19,212 nt of DNA from Brevibacillus sp. Lineage in GTDB: Bacteria > Bacillota > Bacilli > Brevibacillales > Brevibacillaceae. The number at the start of each line of letters is the position of its first letter. Position 1 is the stretch's first letter. Of this stretch, positions 7,249-16,513 are shown one piece after another. The position numbers and the translations under genes were made by a program. The notes below the pieces were generated by a model. That model was given only the letters and a program-made list of their open reading frames with translations. It was not told where the DNA came from and made no database searches. The stretch spans positions 1-19,212 of the forward strand of contig JARDZO010000082.1 of the NCBI GenBank assembly GCA_029240815.1, read 5' to 3'.

Positions 7249-7893
7249 TTAGTTATCTCTTGCGTCACCTCGTTGCAGCAGCTTCTCCGCCTCTTGATTC
7301 CTTCGCTCGAACTCGCCGCTCCTCGTCCAAAGTAAAAAGCGGTCATCTAGCAGCTCCGTCAGAATGACTCGCTTCTCTCGTTCCCCCAAATTCATACCGA
7401 GGATTCGCTGTCGCATCTCTCCGAGAAACTGCGTGTAAGCCCCGTACTCCGGGCCTACCCATTCCTCCAGCTGTCGCCGCAGTTTTTTTGCGAGACCGGG
7501 GTTTTGTCCTCCCGTGGATATAGCGATCTGCAAATCGCCGCGCTCGACCACGGCTGGAACGGTAAAGGTGCACAGGTCGGGCCGATCCACGATGTTGATC
7601 CACTGATGCGGTTGGCACGCCTCGTAGACAGCCAGATTCACGTCAGGCTCGCTTGTCGCCGCAATGATCAGCACCGCATGGACTACGTCTGCCTGTTCGA
7701 ATGGTCGCTGCTGAAAGGAGATCTGCCCTTCCTGTGACCATGCCTTGATCTGCTCTGTGCACGAGGGAGCGACGACGGAAACATCCGCACCCGCTTCGAG
7801 CAGGCTGCGTATTTTCCGCTCCGCCACTTGACCGCCACCGACGACCAGACAGCGTTTTTGTTGCAAATTGACCATCATCGGGTAGTGGCGCAC
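7249..7893 (-). CDS. sirC: Precorrin-2 dehydrogenase (SirC/Met8/CysG N-domain type)
   Basis: A 214-residue enzyme that oxidises precorrin-2 to sirohydrochlorin with NAD(+), supplying both sirohaem and cobalamin. The Rossmann motif VVGGGQVAERK is at about residues 17-27. The conserved NIVDRPD block places D103 where CysG/Met8 has its catalytic Asp, and AISTGGQNPGLAKKLR is the family signature after it. Met8-type proteins can also insert iron, whereas Bacillus SirC does not; the sequence alone does not settle this. The start is GTG at 7893, with GAGAGGAG upstream; ATG codons at 7878 and 7875 are alternatives. It is the last gene of the operon, 39 bases after cobA and just before a terminator. 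Confidence 0.9.
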   Translation of the reverse strand: MRHYPMMVNLQQKRCLVVGGGQVAERKIRSLLEAGADVSVVAPSCTEQIKAWSQEGQISFQQRPFEQADVVHAVLIIAATSEPDVNLAVYEACQPHQWINIVDRPDLCTFTVPAVVERGDLQIAISTGGQNPGLAKKLRRQLEEWVGPEYGAYTQFLGEMRQRILGMNLGEREKRVILTELLDDRFLLWTRSGEFERRNQEAEKLLQRGDARDN

Positions 7894-7932
7894 TGCACGT
7901 AGCTCCTCTCGCTGTCTTCGAACGTCTAGCGG

Positions 7933-8721
7933 TCAGCGAACAGGGGTGTTGGCTGACTCTAGCGTTGATTCAAACCAGTTGATCTTGTCCCGCAATTGTA
8001 CCACGTCACCTACCAGAATGATCGCCGGATTCGTGATCTGGCTGTTCGTAGCCAGCCGTTCCTCGATATTCTCCAAGGTACCCGTCAACGTCACCTGCTG
8101 TGGTAGCGTGCCCCATGAAATGATCGCTACGGGTGTCTGCGGATCGCGTCCATGCTTGATCAGCTGTGTGCGAATGAGAGACAAATTCGCCACTCCCATG
8201 TAAAAGGCAACCGTGTCGATGCCCGTAGCCAAGGCTCGCCATTTATCAGTCGCCAGCTCTGGCTTGTCTTCGCGCAAGTGTCCGGTCACGACTGCAAAGG
8301 ACGAGCCATGGTCTCGATGCGTCACGGGAATGCCTGCGTAGGCAGGGGCGGCGATTCCGGCAGTCACACCTGGCACGATCTCAAACACAATACCCCGCTC
8401 TGCCAAATGCTCCGCTTCTTCTCCCACGCGTCCAAACACACACGGGTCTCCGCCTTTCAAACGCACGACCACATTTCCTTCCAGTGCCTTTTCAGCAAGA
8501 AGCTCGTTGATATTTTCTTGTTGCAACGTATGATTATCCGGTAGTTTGCCACAGTAAATGCGCTCTGCTGTCTTCGGTGCATACTCCAACAGCGCGGGGT
8601 TCGCCAGGCGATCGTAGACAACCACATCTGCCTGTTGTAGGCATTCCAGACCTTTTACCGTAATTAGCTTGGGATCTCCCGGACCTGCTCCGACCAAGTA
8701 TACTTTCCCCGCCCGGCTCAT
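7933..8721 (-). CDS. cobA: Uroporphyrinogen-III C-methyltransferase (SUMT)
   Basis: A 262-residue enzyme that transfers two methyl groups from S-adenosylmethionine to C2 and C7 of uroporphyrinogen III, giving precorrin-2, the branch to sirohaem and cobalamin. The SAM-binding loop VGAGPGDP is at residues 10-17. VVRLKGGDPCVFGR, the PGVTAGIAAPAYAGIPVTHR block and the AFYMG segment are all family signatures. It is a stand-alone SUMT without the CysG dehydrogenase half, which the downstream sirC gene supplies separately. Its ATG overlaps the cobT stop by four bases (8718-8721), indicating coupled translation. Confidence 0.95.
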   Translation of the reverse strand: MSRAGKVYLVGAGPGDPKLITVKGLECLQQADVVVYDRLANPALLEYAPKTAERIYCGKLPDNHTLQQENINELLAEKALEGNVVVRLKGGDPCVFGRVGEEAEHLAERGIVFEIVPGVTAGIAAPAYAGIPVTHRDHGSSFAVVTGHLREDKPELATDKWRALATGIDTVAFYMGVANLSLIRTQLIKHGRDPQTPVAIISWGTLPQQVTLTGTLENIEERLATNSQITNPAIILVGDVVQLRDKINWFESTLESANTPVR

Positions 8722-9767
8722 CGATCACTTACCCCTGCAGAGGCAAAGGTCGCCATCTCTCTCACCATTCGGGACGCTGCTTCGATGATCGGGAACGCCA
8801 GTGCTGCACCGCTTCCTTCGCCCAGTCGCAGATTCAGATCGAGCAGCGGTTCCTTACCGAGCGTCTTCAGCACAAAGGCATGGCCCGGCTCCTGCGAACG
8901 ATGTCCCGCAATGAGATAGTCCGCGACTGTCGGCTGGAGGCGTACCGCCAGAAGAGCCGCTACCGTAGCGATGAAACCGTCCAGCAGAATCGGAACACGG
9001 CGCGATGCAGCGCCGAGGATCGCCCCTGCCATTGCACCGATCTCCATCCCGCCTACTTTAGACAGTACCTCGATCGGGTCGGCAGCATCCGGGCGATGCA
9101 GGGCGAGCGCTTCTCTCACCACCGCTTTTTTGCGTTGCCAGCCCTCATCCGTCAGGCCAGTTCCGCGTCCCACGATCTCATCCGGGTCGGCACCTGTCAA
9201 AGCTGACAATATGGCGCTGCTCGCGGTCGTGTTGCCGATACCCACTTCTCCGACAATCAGCACTTTCGCTCCATCGGCCACAATCTCCAGTGCGGACTCC
9301 ATCCCGATCTGAATGGAGCGCTCTGCCTCTACGCGGGACATGGCGATTTCGCGGAGGATATTGCCTGAAGCAGCCCTGATCCGCTTTTTGCATACACCGG
9401 GAGCGTCTACCTCTACCGCTACGCCAACATCCACGAACTTTTGCAAAGCACCAATCTGACGAGCGAACACATTGATCCCTGCTCCGCCATGCGTCAAGTT
9501 CAGCAGCATTTGCGCCGTAACTTCCTGCGGATAAGCGGATACGCCTTCCGTCGCTACGCCGTGATCCGCGGCGAATACGATGACGCCAGGCGGGCTTACG
9601 ACCGGGAACGCCTCTCCTGTCATGGCAGCCAATTCGACTGCCAACGTTTCCAAGCGCCCCAAGCTCCCAAGCGGTTTTGTCAACTGATCGACGTGCTGTC
9701 TAGTTTGCTCTGCCGCTTCCTGATGGAGCGGTTCGATCGTGCCGAGTTGTTTTTCCAAGTCTGTCAT
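8718..9767 (-). CDS. cobT: Nicotinate-nucleotide--dimethylbenzimidazole phosphoribosyltransferase
   Basis: A 349-residue cytoplasmic enzyme that makes alpha-ribazole 5'-phosphate from dimethylbenzimidazole and nicotinate mononucleotide, activating the lower ligand of cobalamin. Visible signatures are KPLGSLGRLE near the N-terminus, FAADHGVATEGVSAYPQEVT, THGGAGINVFARQIGA, VGEVGIGNTTASSAI and KVGGMEIGAMAGAI. The C-terminal LRLGEGSGAA carries E317, the same number as the catalytic glutamate of Salmonella CobT. Full length. It overlaps cbiP and cobA by four bases each. Its partners CobU and CobS are not in the window. Confidence 0.95.
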   Translation of the reverse strand: MTDLEKQLGTIEPLHQEAAEQTRQHVDQLTKPLGSLGRLETLAVELAAMTGEAFPVVSPPGVIVFAADHGVATEGVSAYPQEVTAQMLLNLTHGGAGINVFARQIGALQKFVDVGVAVEVDAPGVCKKRIRAASGNILREIAMSRVEAERSIQIGMESALEIVADGAKVLIVGEVGIGNTTASSAILSALTGADPDEIVGRGTGLTDEGWQRKKAVVREALALHRPDAADPIEVLSKVGGMEIGAMAGAILGAASRRVPILLDGFIATVAALLAVRLQPTVADYLIAGHRSQEPGHAFVLKTLGKEPLLDLNLRLGEGSGAALAFPIIEAASRMVREMATFASAGVSDR

Positions 9768-11284
9768 CTTGCATGCACCTCTTTTTCCTGGTAAAGCCGC
9801 ATTTGCTCTTCGATAACATCTATTTTTACATGCTGGCGAACGGTGTCAGCCAATAAATCGTACCCTTGCTCCCGAAGTGCGACAAAGGACGGGCGATCCG
9901 TCATGGGCGGAAGTCCTTTCTTTTCCCTAATGGCATTGAGCAGGAGAGTACGAAAATCGTCATTGTGGAACAGACCGTGAAAATACGTCCCGATCAGTTG
10001 TCGCTTCTCTGCGCAATAGCCATCTGAGCGATCTTCCAGCTGGATAAACGGTGCGTCGTTCTCTGTGTAGACCGATTGCCCCATGTGAATCTCGTAGCCT
10101 TCCAAAACCAGCAGTCCCCCTGCAAAGCTGGCTGTACCGCGCGAGAGTACGGTCGTCTTGCGCGGCTCCATAGTCGTCATCATCGGGATTAGACCAAGAC
10201 CCGTCAATTCTCGCAACGGCGACTCCAGACCATCTGGATCATGGATCGACTCACCCAGCATTTGATACCCGCCGCAAAGACCGACCACGTAAGTCTTGCC
10301 TTCTCGATGCAATTCAACAATTCGCCCAGCCAGTCCCGTGTCTCGTAAAAACTGCAAGTCTTCCAACGTATTTTTGCTTCCTGGCAGGATGATCAGATCC
10401 GGTTCTCCCAGCTCCTCCAGTCGGGTCACAAACCTCATGCGGCAATCCGGCTCCACAAAAAACGGGTCCACGTCTGTGAAGTTGGAAATACGCGGGTAGC
10501 GCATTACGGCGATATCAATGTCGCGCGGTGTCTCTCGTTGTCCCTGGTACCGTTGCAATATGAGAGAGTCCTCGGCATCGATCCACAAATCAGGAATGAA
10601 AGGGACGACCCCGAGCACGGGCTTACCGGTGTACTCTTCAAACCAGTCCAGCCCAGATTGCAACAGCGTCACATCCCCACGAAACCGGTTGATGATCACG
10701 CCGATCACACGGTCCCGATCTTGTGGCTCCAGCAATTGCAGAGTCCCTACCAAACTAGCAAACACGCCACCGCGCTCGATATCTGCCACCAAAATGACGG
10801 GAGCATTGGTCAAGTGAGCGACTCGCATGTTGACCAGCTCGCGGTCGTTCAAGTTGATTTCCGCTGGACTGCCTGCTCCCTCGATGACAATGCGCTCGTA
10901 GGTATCCGCCAGTCGCGAATACGACTCTCCGATAATCCGCAGCCCTTCGTCGAAAAACTCCGTCCGGTACGCCATCGCTTTCATATTTTTGTAGGGCTCC
11001 CCGTTGACGACGACCTGCGACTCGGAGTCCCGCGTCGGCTTGATCAGGATCGGGTTCATATCCGTCGTAGCGAGAACTCCCGCTGCTTCTGCCTGAACGC
11101 CCTGCGCCCGCCCGATTTCCTTGCCGTCGATCGTCACGTACGAGTTGAGCGCCATGTTTTGCGATTTGAACGGAGCTGTCTTGTGACCTGCCTGGGCGAA
11201 AATCCGGCAAAATGCCGTCGCAATCGCGCTTTTCCCCGCATCTGAGCTCGTTCCCTGAATCATCAACGGGAGGGCTTTAGGCAC
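9764..11284 (-). CDS. cbiP: Cobyric acid synthase (glutamine-hydrolysing)
   Basis: A 506-residue amidotransferase, also called CobQ, that uses ATP and glutamine to amidate the b, d, e and g carboxylates of adenosylcobyrinic acid a,c-diamide. The N-terminus MIQGTSSDAGKS (8-19) is the dethiobiotin-synthetase-like ATP loop. The C-terminal triad-type glutaminase shows C337 in GLCGGYQMLG and H436 in GTYFHGLFH. The start is GTG at 11284: TGGAGGT lies eight bases upstream and the family N-terminus begins here. The frame stays open far upstream (to 11533), but that part is antiphase to cbiA coding. It overlaps the cbiA stop by eight bases and cobT by four. Confidence 0.93.
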   Translation of the reverse strand: MPKALPLMIQGTSSDAGKSAIATAFCRIFAQAGHKTAPFKSQNMALNSYVTIDGKEIGRAQGVQAEAAGVLATTDMNPILIKPTRDSESQVVVNGEPYKNMKAMAYRTEFFDEGLRIIGESYSRLADTYERIVIEGAGSPAEINLNDRELVNMRVAHLTNAPVILVADIERGGVFASLVGTLQLLEPQDRDRVIGVIINRFRGDVTLLQSGLDWFEEYTGKPVLGVVPFIPDLWIDAEDSLILQRYQGQRETPRDIDIAVMRYPRISNFTDVDPFFVEPDCRMRFVTRLEELGEPDLIILPGSKNTLEDLQFLRDTGLAGRIVELHREGKTYVVGLCGGYQMLGESIHDPDGLESPLRELTGLGLIPMMTTMEPRKTTVLSRGTASFAGGLLVLEGYEIHMGQSVYTENDAPFIQLEDRSDGYCAEKRQLIGTYFHGLFHNDDFRTLLLNAIREKKGLPPMTDRPSFVALREQGYDLLADTVRQHVKIDVIEEQMRLYQEKEVHAR

Positions 11285-12653
11285 GTGCGCCCACCTCCAC
11301 ACAGCGTTCGATCCAGCGCTTCGCCAGTTCTGGATTGGAGCCAAAGTGCAAGTGCGTATAGCCAGCCACCAGATTCTCCTGTACGTACCCCTCCGGTTTG
11401 GTCCCGCGCAAGCCTTTGGTTTCATACGCATGTGGCAGCTCGGCATCCGTGGCATAGGTGGAGTAATGAAATTCGTGCCCTTTTGCCTGTTCCTCAGTAC
11501 CGAGCAGGAAGTTTCCTTCTTTTCCACGGACATCTCGATAGCCCAGTGCCGCGAGCTTCTTTTGCATGGTCACTTTGCCTGGAATGAGCCCGACCATCGG
11601 ATAGCTGTTGCCGTCCGTCGTGACGATGGCTTCTGTCAAAAACATGAACCCGCCGCATTCTGCAAGCGTCGGGAGCCCGCTCTGGATCGCTGCCCGGAAC
11701 GACTCCAACACCGCTTGATTTTGCGAGAGCTCGGAGGCAAACTCCTCGGGAAAGCCTCCCCCGATGTACAATCCATCTGCTTCTGCTGGCACTGTCTCAC
11801 CCGCAAGTGGCGAAAAGAAGTGCAGCTTGGCGCCATACGCTTCCAGCAGCTCCAAATTTTCTGGATAGTAAAAATGAAACGCCGGGTCCTTTGCCACGGC
11901 GACGGTCACGCGCTCGGGCGTATCTATAGCAGCAAACAGCCTGGATTCTGCCTGCAATATCTCAGCCTTTGCCAGCTCCCAGATCAGGTCCAAGTCGACC
12001 GTTTCGCCAATCAGATCCGCCAGCTTTTCAAACAGCGGCGTCAGTTCGCCTCGCTCAACGGATGGAACCAGCCCGAGATGTCGTTCTGGTATCTCCAGCT
12101 CGTTCTCCCGCTTCAGATAGCCTACGACGGGAATCCCGCACTCCTGCTCGATCGCTGCCTTGACAATCTTGTGATGTCCTTCGCTCCCGACCTTGTTTGC
12201 GATGACACCGACGATGCGTGCCGCTGGATTCAAGAGCTGAAAGCCTTTCACGATGGCTGCCGCACTGCGCGCCATGCTCTGGCAATTGACGACGAGCAGG
12301 ACAGGAGAGCCTGTCAAAATGCTGATTTCGGCTGTGCTTCCCTTGTCACTGGTCGCTTCCTTGCCATCGTACATCCCCATGACGCCCTCTATGATGGAAA
12401 TGTCCGCACCTGCTGATCCTCGGACGAAGATCTCCTTGACCGTATCGTGGGAGAGCATGTAGCTGTCCAGATTGCGCGATGCCCGACCTGTCACTGCCGT
12501 GTGATAGGTGGGGTCGATGTAATCAGGACCGCATTTGAACCCTTGCACGATGTAGCCTTTTCGTTTCAGTGCCGCCATCAACCCGATGGTGACGGTCGTT
12601 TTTCCCGCTCCGCTGCCTGTTCCGGCAATGACGATACGACGGCTATCACTCAT
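11277..12653 (-). CDS. cbiA: Cobyrinic acid a,c-diamide synthase
   Basis: A 458-residue amidotransferase (CbiA/CobB) that amidates the a and c side chains of cobyrinic acid, using ATP and glutamine. The P-loop GTGSGAGKTT is at residues 11-20, followed by KCGPDYIDPTYH and EGVMGMYDG in the synthetase domain. The glutaminase domain begins near 250 and has the nucleophile C333 in LAECGGFMFL and the C-terminal YTHLHFGSNP. Length is normal. ATG at 12653 overlaps the cbiG stop by four bases, and GAGGAG lies just upstream. CobB is the name used in the aerobic nomenclature; the neighbourhood supports CbiA. Confidence 0.95.
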   Translation of the reverse strand: MSDSRRIVIAGTGSGAGKTTVTIGLMAALKRKGYIVQGFKCGPDYIDPTYHTAVTGRASRNLDSYMLSHDTVKEIFVRGSAGADISIIEGVMGMYDGKEATSDKGSTAEISILTGSPVLLVVNCQSMARSAAAIVKGFQLLNPAARIVGVIANKVGSEGHHKIVKAAIEQECGIPVVGYLKRENELEIPERHLGLVPSVERGELTPLFEKLADLIGETVDLDLIWELAKAEILQAESRLFAAIDTPERVTVAVAKDPAFHFYYPENLELLEAYGAKLHFFSPLAGETVPAEADGLYIGGGFPEEFASELSQNQAVLESFRAAIQSGLPTLAECGGFMFLTEAIVTTDGNSYPMVGLIPGKVTMQKKLAALGYRDVRGKEGNFLLGTEEQAKGHEFHYSTYATDAELPHAYETKGLRGTKPEGYVQENLVAGYTHLHFGSNPELAKRWIERCVEVGARA

Positions 12654-13795
12654 GCACGCCTCTCCTCTCGATACGGCATCAAGCCGACGGATATAGTCGT
12701 ATTTCCAGATTTTTTCTTGGTCAGCACCAGCTTGTCTACGCCTGCATACAGCTTGGCCGCTGGCTCGCTCACGCCGTAGGCTCCGGTGTATTTGAAAACA
12801 GTCTCAGACGGGTCTTCGATAGATGCCTGGTTTAGTTCTTCTGGTGCGTACCAGACAAACGGCCAGCCGTATTTTTCGCATACTGCGATGAGCCCCGCCT
12901 CGTCCTTTTTCAGCTCGATAGTGGCGAGAGCTTTTACACTCTTGATGGAGAATTGCAGTTCTTCCAATGTCTCCTTGATCACGGCTTCGATCTCTTCTGC
13001 CGATGTCCCTCGGTTGCAGCCCATGCCGAGCACGATCACCTTTGGCCGATACAACACTCCGTTCGTCAGAATCGACTGTTCTGTTGGCGAAAGCAACCGA
13101 TGCGTCACAACCAGCGCCGCTTGTGGTTCGGCTGCCTGGGCCTCCGCGATCGTCTCGTACTCCTGGATCGAAGGAGGCATCGGCGTCTCGTGCATCCACC
13201 AGTCCCGTTCCCCGGATTCATTGACGACAGCCACCCGCTCTTCATTTACGACCGAGGCACTGACCGGAGTCAGCTTGTCAGCAGAATCCCACTCCCAGCC
13301 GAAACGGCGGCCGAACAAATCTACCGGAATCGTCTTCTGCACGTCGGATGCAGTAGTAATGATGGGACGTGCTCCCATGACTGCGGCTACTTCCCGTGCC
13401 AGCTCGTTAGCTCCACCGAGATGGCCGGACAGGACGCTGATCACATTTTCTCCGCGGTCGTCCACTACGACGACGCCCGGATCTTTCTTTTTGTCTTCCA
13501 GCAAGGGGGCGATCATTCTCACGACCGCTCCCAGCGAAATGATGATGATCAAGCCTTTGTAGGCAGGCCAGAGGGCGGGAAACAGCATCCGGACGCTATT
13601 TGTGAATAGCTGGATGCCTCGCGACTCTTCATCCCCGCGCGCAAATTTGCTCATGTAGTACAGATCCGTCCCCGGAAACTTCTGAGCCAGATCGCGTGCC
13701 ATCTCTACTCCATGCTTGGTGATCGCGACGATGGCGTATTCCCCTCGCTGTGAAATGACCGGGATTTCTCCTTCTGCCAGTTCGATGACCATCAC
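12650..13795 (-). CDS. cbiG: Cobalt-precorrin-5A hydrolase
   Basis: A 381-residue protein that opens the delta-lactone of cobalt-precorrin-5A and releases acetaldehyde, a reaction specific to the anaerobic cobalamin route. Domains in order are CbiG N (about 45-130; LIIIISLGAVVRMIAPLL, VVVVDDRGENVISVLSGHLGG), the middle part (TTASDVQKTIPVDLFGRRFG) and CbiG C (from about 255; VIVLGMGCNRGTSAEEIE, SVKALATIELKKDEAGL). GTG at 13795 is preferred because AAGGTG lies seven bases upstream. ATG at 13792, overlapping the cbiF stop by one base as TGATG, would also work. It is one of the two markers, with CbiD, that this operon is the oxygen-independent pathway. Confidence 0.93.
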   Translation of the reverse strand: MMVIELAEGEIPVISQRGEYAIVAITKHGVEMARDLAQKFPGTDLYYMSKFARGDEESRGIQLFTNSVRMLFPALWPAYKGLIIIISLGAVVRMIAPLLEDKKKDPGVVVVDDRGENVISVLSGHLGGANELAREVAAVMGARPIITTASDVQKTIPVDLFGRRFGWEWDSADKLTPVSASVVNEERVAVVNESGERDWWMHETPMPPSIQEYETIAEAQAAEPQAALVVTHRLLSPTEQSILTNGVLYRPKVIVLGMGCNRGTSAEEIEAVIKETLEELQFSIKSVKALATIELKKDEAGLIAVCEKYGWPFVWYAPEELNQASIEDPSETVFKYTGAYGVSEPAAKLYAGVDKLVLTKKKSGNTTISVGLMPYREERRA

Positions 13796-14571
13796 TCTTT
13801 CACACCTTTTCTGAACCCGTGCGTGAAGGTTTTGTCATACAGCTTGGATCGGTACTGCTCGTTTTTCTCATGAATGTGCGGGTCCAGCGCCCATCCTGCC
13901 AAAATCATCGCATGCTTGCGGATTCCGTTTTTACCCATATCTTCGTCGAGGTTCTTCAGCGTCGTGCGTAAAATGAGCTGATCCGGCCAGCTCGCGCGTT
14001 GTACGACTGCAACCGGAGTATCCTCGCTCCAGCCGGCTTCCACCAGCTCGCGCACCACCTTTTTCGTCAAGGTCGCACTCAAATAAAGGGCCAGTGTGCT
14101 GTGATGCTCCGCCAATGCGCGCAGCTTTTCACGCTCCGGTACAGGCGTACGTCCTTCTGCACGGGTCAAAATCAACGTCTGTGTCAGCTCTGGAATCGTC
14201 AGCTCAGCACCAACTGCTGCCGCTGCTGCAAAGACCGAGCTCACGCCTGGAACGATCTCCACTTCGACTCCAGCCTCTTTCAGGAGCGCGATCTGCTCCA
14301 TAATCGCTCCATAGACGGACGGATCGCCTGTCTGCAAACGTACAACCAGCTTTCCTTGACTGACGCGATCTACCATGAGCTCTACCATCTCTTCCAGCGC
14401 CATGCCGGAGCTTTGCAGCACCTCTGCGTCAGGATTGCCCAAAGCTACCAGATCCTCATTCACGAGAGAATCCGTAAAGAGAATCACATCTGCCTTTTGC
14501 AACAGCTTCAAGCCTTTTACCGTAATCAGATCCGGATCGCCCGGGCCTGCCCCTACTATGTACAGCTTCAT
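13792..14571 (-). CDS. cbiF: Cobalt-precorrin-4 C11-methyltransferase
   Basis: A 259-residue SAM-dependent methyltransferase (CbiF/CobM) that methylates C11 of cobalt-precorrin-4. The SAM loop VGAGPGDP lies at residues 6-13, then VVRLQTGDPSVYGAIMEQ, EIVPGVSSVFAAAAAVGAEL and ALYLSATLTKKVV, which separate it from the CobA and CbiL branches of the same fold. The ATG at 14571 is chosen because it gives the usual N-terminus and overlaps the cbiL stop by four bases (ATGA); the frame is open to 14760 but that part lies inside cbiL coding. GGTGGTG upstream is a modest ribosome binding site. Confidence 0.93.
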   Translation of the reverse strand: MKLYIVGAGPGDPDLITVKGLKLLQKADVILFTDSLVNEDLVALGNPDAEVLQSSGMALEEMVELMVDRVSQGKLVVRLQTGDPSVYGAIMEQIALLKEAGVEVEIVPGVSSVFAAAAAVGAELTIPELTQTLILTRAEGRTPVPEREKLRALAEHHSTLALYLSATLTKKVVRELVEAGWSEDTPVAVVQRASWPDQLILRTTLKNLDEDMGKNGIRKHAMILAGWALDPHIHEKNEQYRSKLYDKTFTHGFRKGVKE

Positions 14572-15284
14572 GATTTTTTCACCACCATCAAGGTAAGATA
14601 GCTGAGCTCTGCGCGCTCCAGCTCCCGAACATCCGTCCATACCATTTCCTCTGAAGAGGTCACTTTGGTAGCTACAGCCGCTTTGTCTACCAGATTCATC
14701 TCTTTCAGCAGACCGATAATCATCGGCAGCACTTTGGCCACTTTCAAGAAGATGACGCAATCATGGGCTTCGATTGCCTGACGCATCGCTTCCTTGTCTT
14801 CCGTCGCAGGGATGATGCCGATTTGCTCATCCCCATCCGCGAGCGGCAAATTAAACCGAGAAGCCGCGCCGAGGAACGAAGAGACACCAGGAACAGTGAC
14901 GATCGACACTTCCGGATGCTCGTCTTGCATCACTCGCATCATATGGATAAAGGTGCTGTAGAACATCGGATCGCCTTCTGTGACGAACGCCACGTCCTTG
15001 CCCTCTGAGAGACGCTCCCAGACCAGCTCCACGGTGTTATTCCATTCGCGTTCCAAAATTTCCGGATCCCGCGTCATCGGGAATACGAGCCCGAGCATTT
15101 CCTTGTCTGTTGCCGGTTTTACATACAGCTCCGCGATTTGATGCGCATAGCTCTTGCTGCCCATCCGTTTTTTCGGGTAAGCGATGACCGGTGATTGCTG
15201 CAGCAAACGAAACGCCTTTACTGTAATCAACTCCGGATCGCCGGGACCTACTCCCAGTCCGTACAAGGTTCCGATCTTGGTCAC
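14568..15284 (-). CDS. cbiL: Cobalt-precorrin-2 C20-methyltransferase
   Basis: A 238-residue methyltransferase (CbiL/CobI) adding the C20 methyl, the first step after cobalt insertion. The signatures are [17 protein letters not shown] (8-24), [46 protein letters not shown] and [17 protein letters not shown] at 15284 is the start: GGAGGAG lies seven bases upstream and the preceding in-frame residues ([10 protein letters not shown]) are simply cbiET sequence read in another frame. GTG overlaps the cbiET stop (GTGA, four bases). Length is typical of the family. Confidence 0.93.
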   Translation of the reverse strand: MTKIGTLYGLGVGPGDPELITVKAFRLLQQSPVIAYPKKRMGSKSYAHQIAELYVKPATDKEMLGLVFPMTRDPEILEREWNNTVELVWERLSEGKDVAFVTEGDPMFYSTFIHMMRVMQDEHPEVSIVTVPGVSSFLGAASRFNLPLADGDEQIGIIPATEDKEAMRQAIEAHDCVIFLKVAKVLPMIIGLLKEMNLVDKAAVATKVTSSEEMVWTDVRELERAELSYLTLMVVKKS

Positions 15285-16513
15285 TTGCTGTCTCCTCCTT
15301 CTTCTTCCTCGACCTTTTTGGCCCATGCTGTAATGATGTAGATCGGATTCAACGCTTCAAAACGAGTCAGCGACAAAATCGGCTTGCTGCGCGACAGCTG
15401 TGCGAGTGTGACGGATGTCTCAAAATCCTCCGCTGAAAATGCTTGTGTCGCTTCGTACAACGTCTCGATCGTAGCGGCATTCACCACAATCCGACCATTT
15501 GGCCGCAGTCGCGTGCAGCAAATATTGAGCAGCTCGCGTAATTCCCCCCCGCTGCCCCCGATGAAAACGGCATCCGGGTCCGGAAACTCGTCCAAACCTT
15601 GTGGTGCCCGTGCGTGAACGACTGTCAGATCCGTGCGAAACTTGGCCATATTCTGGCGGCAGTTTTCCAGGTCATCCGCATTTTTCTCGACGCCATATAC
15701 TTCGCCTTCCCGTGCGATGCGTGCTGCTTCAATCGCCACAGAACCTGTGCAGGTACCGATGTCCCACATGATGCTCTTAGCGTGCAATTGCAGCTGGGCA
15801 ATGCTCAGGATGCGCACTTCTTTTTTTGTGATCAAGCCTTTATCCGGTTTGCGCTGGGAAAACTCCTCGTCGGCGATGCCAAATGGCCAGAGAGGACTCG
15901 GGCGGCGCTTTTTGAGGATGACGACGTTCAGGTCGGAAAAAACTCCGTCAGCCATCTCGTTTAGCGTATACCAGCCTGTTTTCTCCTCTGTGCTACCCAG
16001 ATTCTCCGCCACGAACGCGTCGTACTCTGTCATCCCGAATGAAAGCAAATAACCGGCAATCGCTGCGGGACTATTTTGTGCATCGGTCAACAGCGCCACT
16101 TTTTCCTTGCCGTCGATACGTTGCGCCAGTCCTTTGATGCTGCGACCGTGAACGCTCATCAGCGCTGCATCCTGCCAGGCTTCCCCCATTTTGGCGAAGG
16201 CTAGCTGAATGGAGCTCAGATGCGGATAGATTTCCACGTTCAGCTTTTTGGCGAGCAAGCCGCCGATCCCATAAAAAAGCGGGTCACCCGACGCGAGAAT
16301 GACCGTCTTTCTCGTCTCAGCACGCAATTCTTCTACCATAGCAGTGAGTCCGCCCTTGAGAATTCGTTTTTCCCCTGCATACTCCGGGAAAAAGGAAAGA
16401 TGTCTCTCCCCGCCTACCAAGAGTTCACTTTCTTCTATCCATGAACGGTACAACGGCAGTAAGCTCTGCTGTCCGTCATCCCCGATCCCGATCACTTTCA
16501 TCGTCTGTGTCAT
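15281..16513 (-). CDS. cbiET: Fused cobalt-precorrin-7 C5-methyltransferase / cobalt-precorrin-6B C15-methyltransferase (decarboxylating)
   Basis: A 410-residue two-domain enzyme (CbiE-CbiT fusion, like CobL). The CbiE half (1 to about 205) shows [19 protein letters not shown] and [17 protein letters not shown] and methylates C5. The CbiT half (about 210-400) is a Rossmann-type methyltransferase with its SAM motif [18 protein letters not shown] around D251-G257, plus [10 protein letters not shown] and [12 protein letters not shown]. It methylates C15 and decarboxylates the acetate on C12. ATG at 16513 has AAGGTG seven bases upstream. Its first 38 bases overlap the 3' end of cbiD, longer than any other overlap in this operon. 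Confidence 0.94.
   Translation of the reverse strand: MTQTMKVIGIGDDGQQSLLPLYRSWIEESELLVGGERHLSFFPEYAGEKRILKGGLTAMVEELRAETRKTVILASGDPLFYGIGGLLAKKLNVEIYPHLSSIQLAFAKMGEAWQDAALMSVHGRSIKGLAQRIDGKEKVALLTDAQNSPAAIAGYLLSFGMTEYDAFVAENLGSTEEKTGWYTLNEMADGVFSDLNVVILKKRRPSPLWPFGIADEEFSQRKPDKGLITKKEVRILSIAQLQLHAKSIMWDIGTCTGSVAIEAARIAREGEVYGVEKNADDLENCRQNMAKFRTDLTVVHARAPQGLDEFPDPDAVFIGGSGGELRELLNICCTRLRPNGRIVVNAATIETLYEATQAFSAEDFETSVTLAQLSRSKPILSLTRFEALNPIYIITAWAKKVEEEEGGDSK

Noticed and set aside
11285..11533. N-terminal extension of cbiP
   Set aside because: The extra residues come from cbiA sequence in another frame, and the GTG at 11284 has a strong ribosome binding site and gives the family N-terminus.
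11346..12416. 356-codon open frame on the plus strand
   Set aside because: It lies entirely antisense to cbiA and the end of that operon segment, has no ribosome binding site, and its translation resembles no protein family; it is a GC-biased shadow frame.
12786..13562. 258-codon open frame on the plus strand
   Set aside because: Antisense to cbiG; Ser- and Thr-rich translation without recognisable motifs.
14572..14760. N-terminal extension of cbiF
   Set aside because: It lies within cbiL coding, lacks family similarity, and the ATG at 14571 overlaps the cbiL stop in the usual ATGA form.
15285..15326. Arg-rich N-terminal extension of cbiL
   Set aside because: This is the 3' end of cbiET read out of frame; GGAGGAG upstream of GTG 15284 sets the real start.
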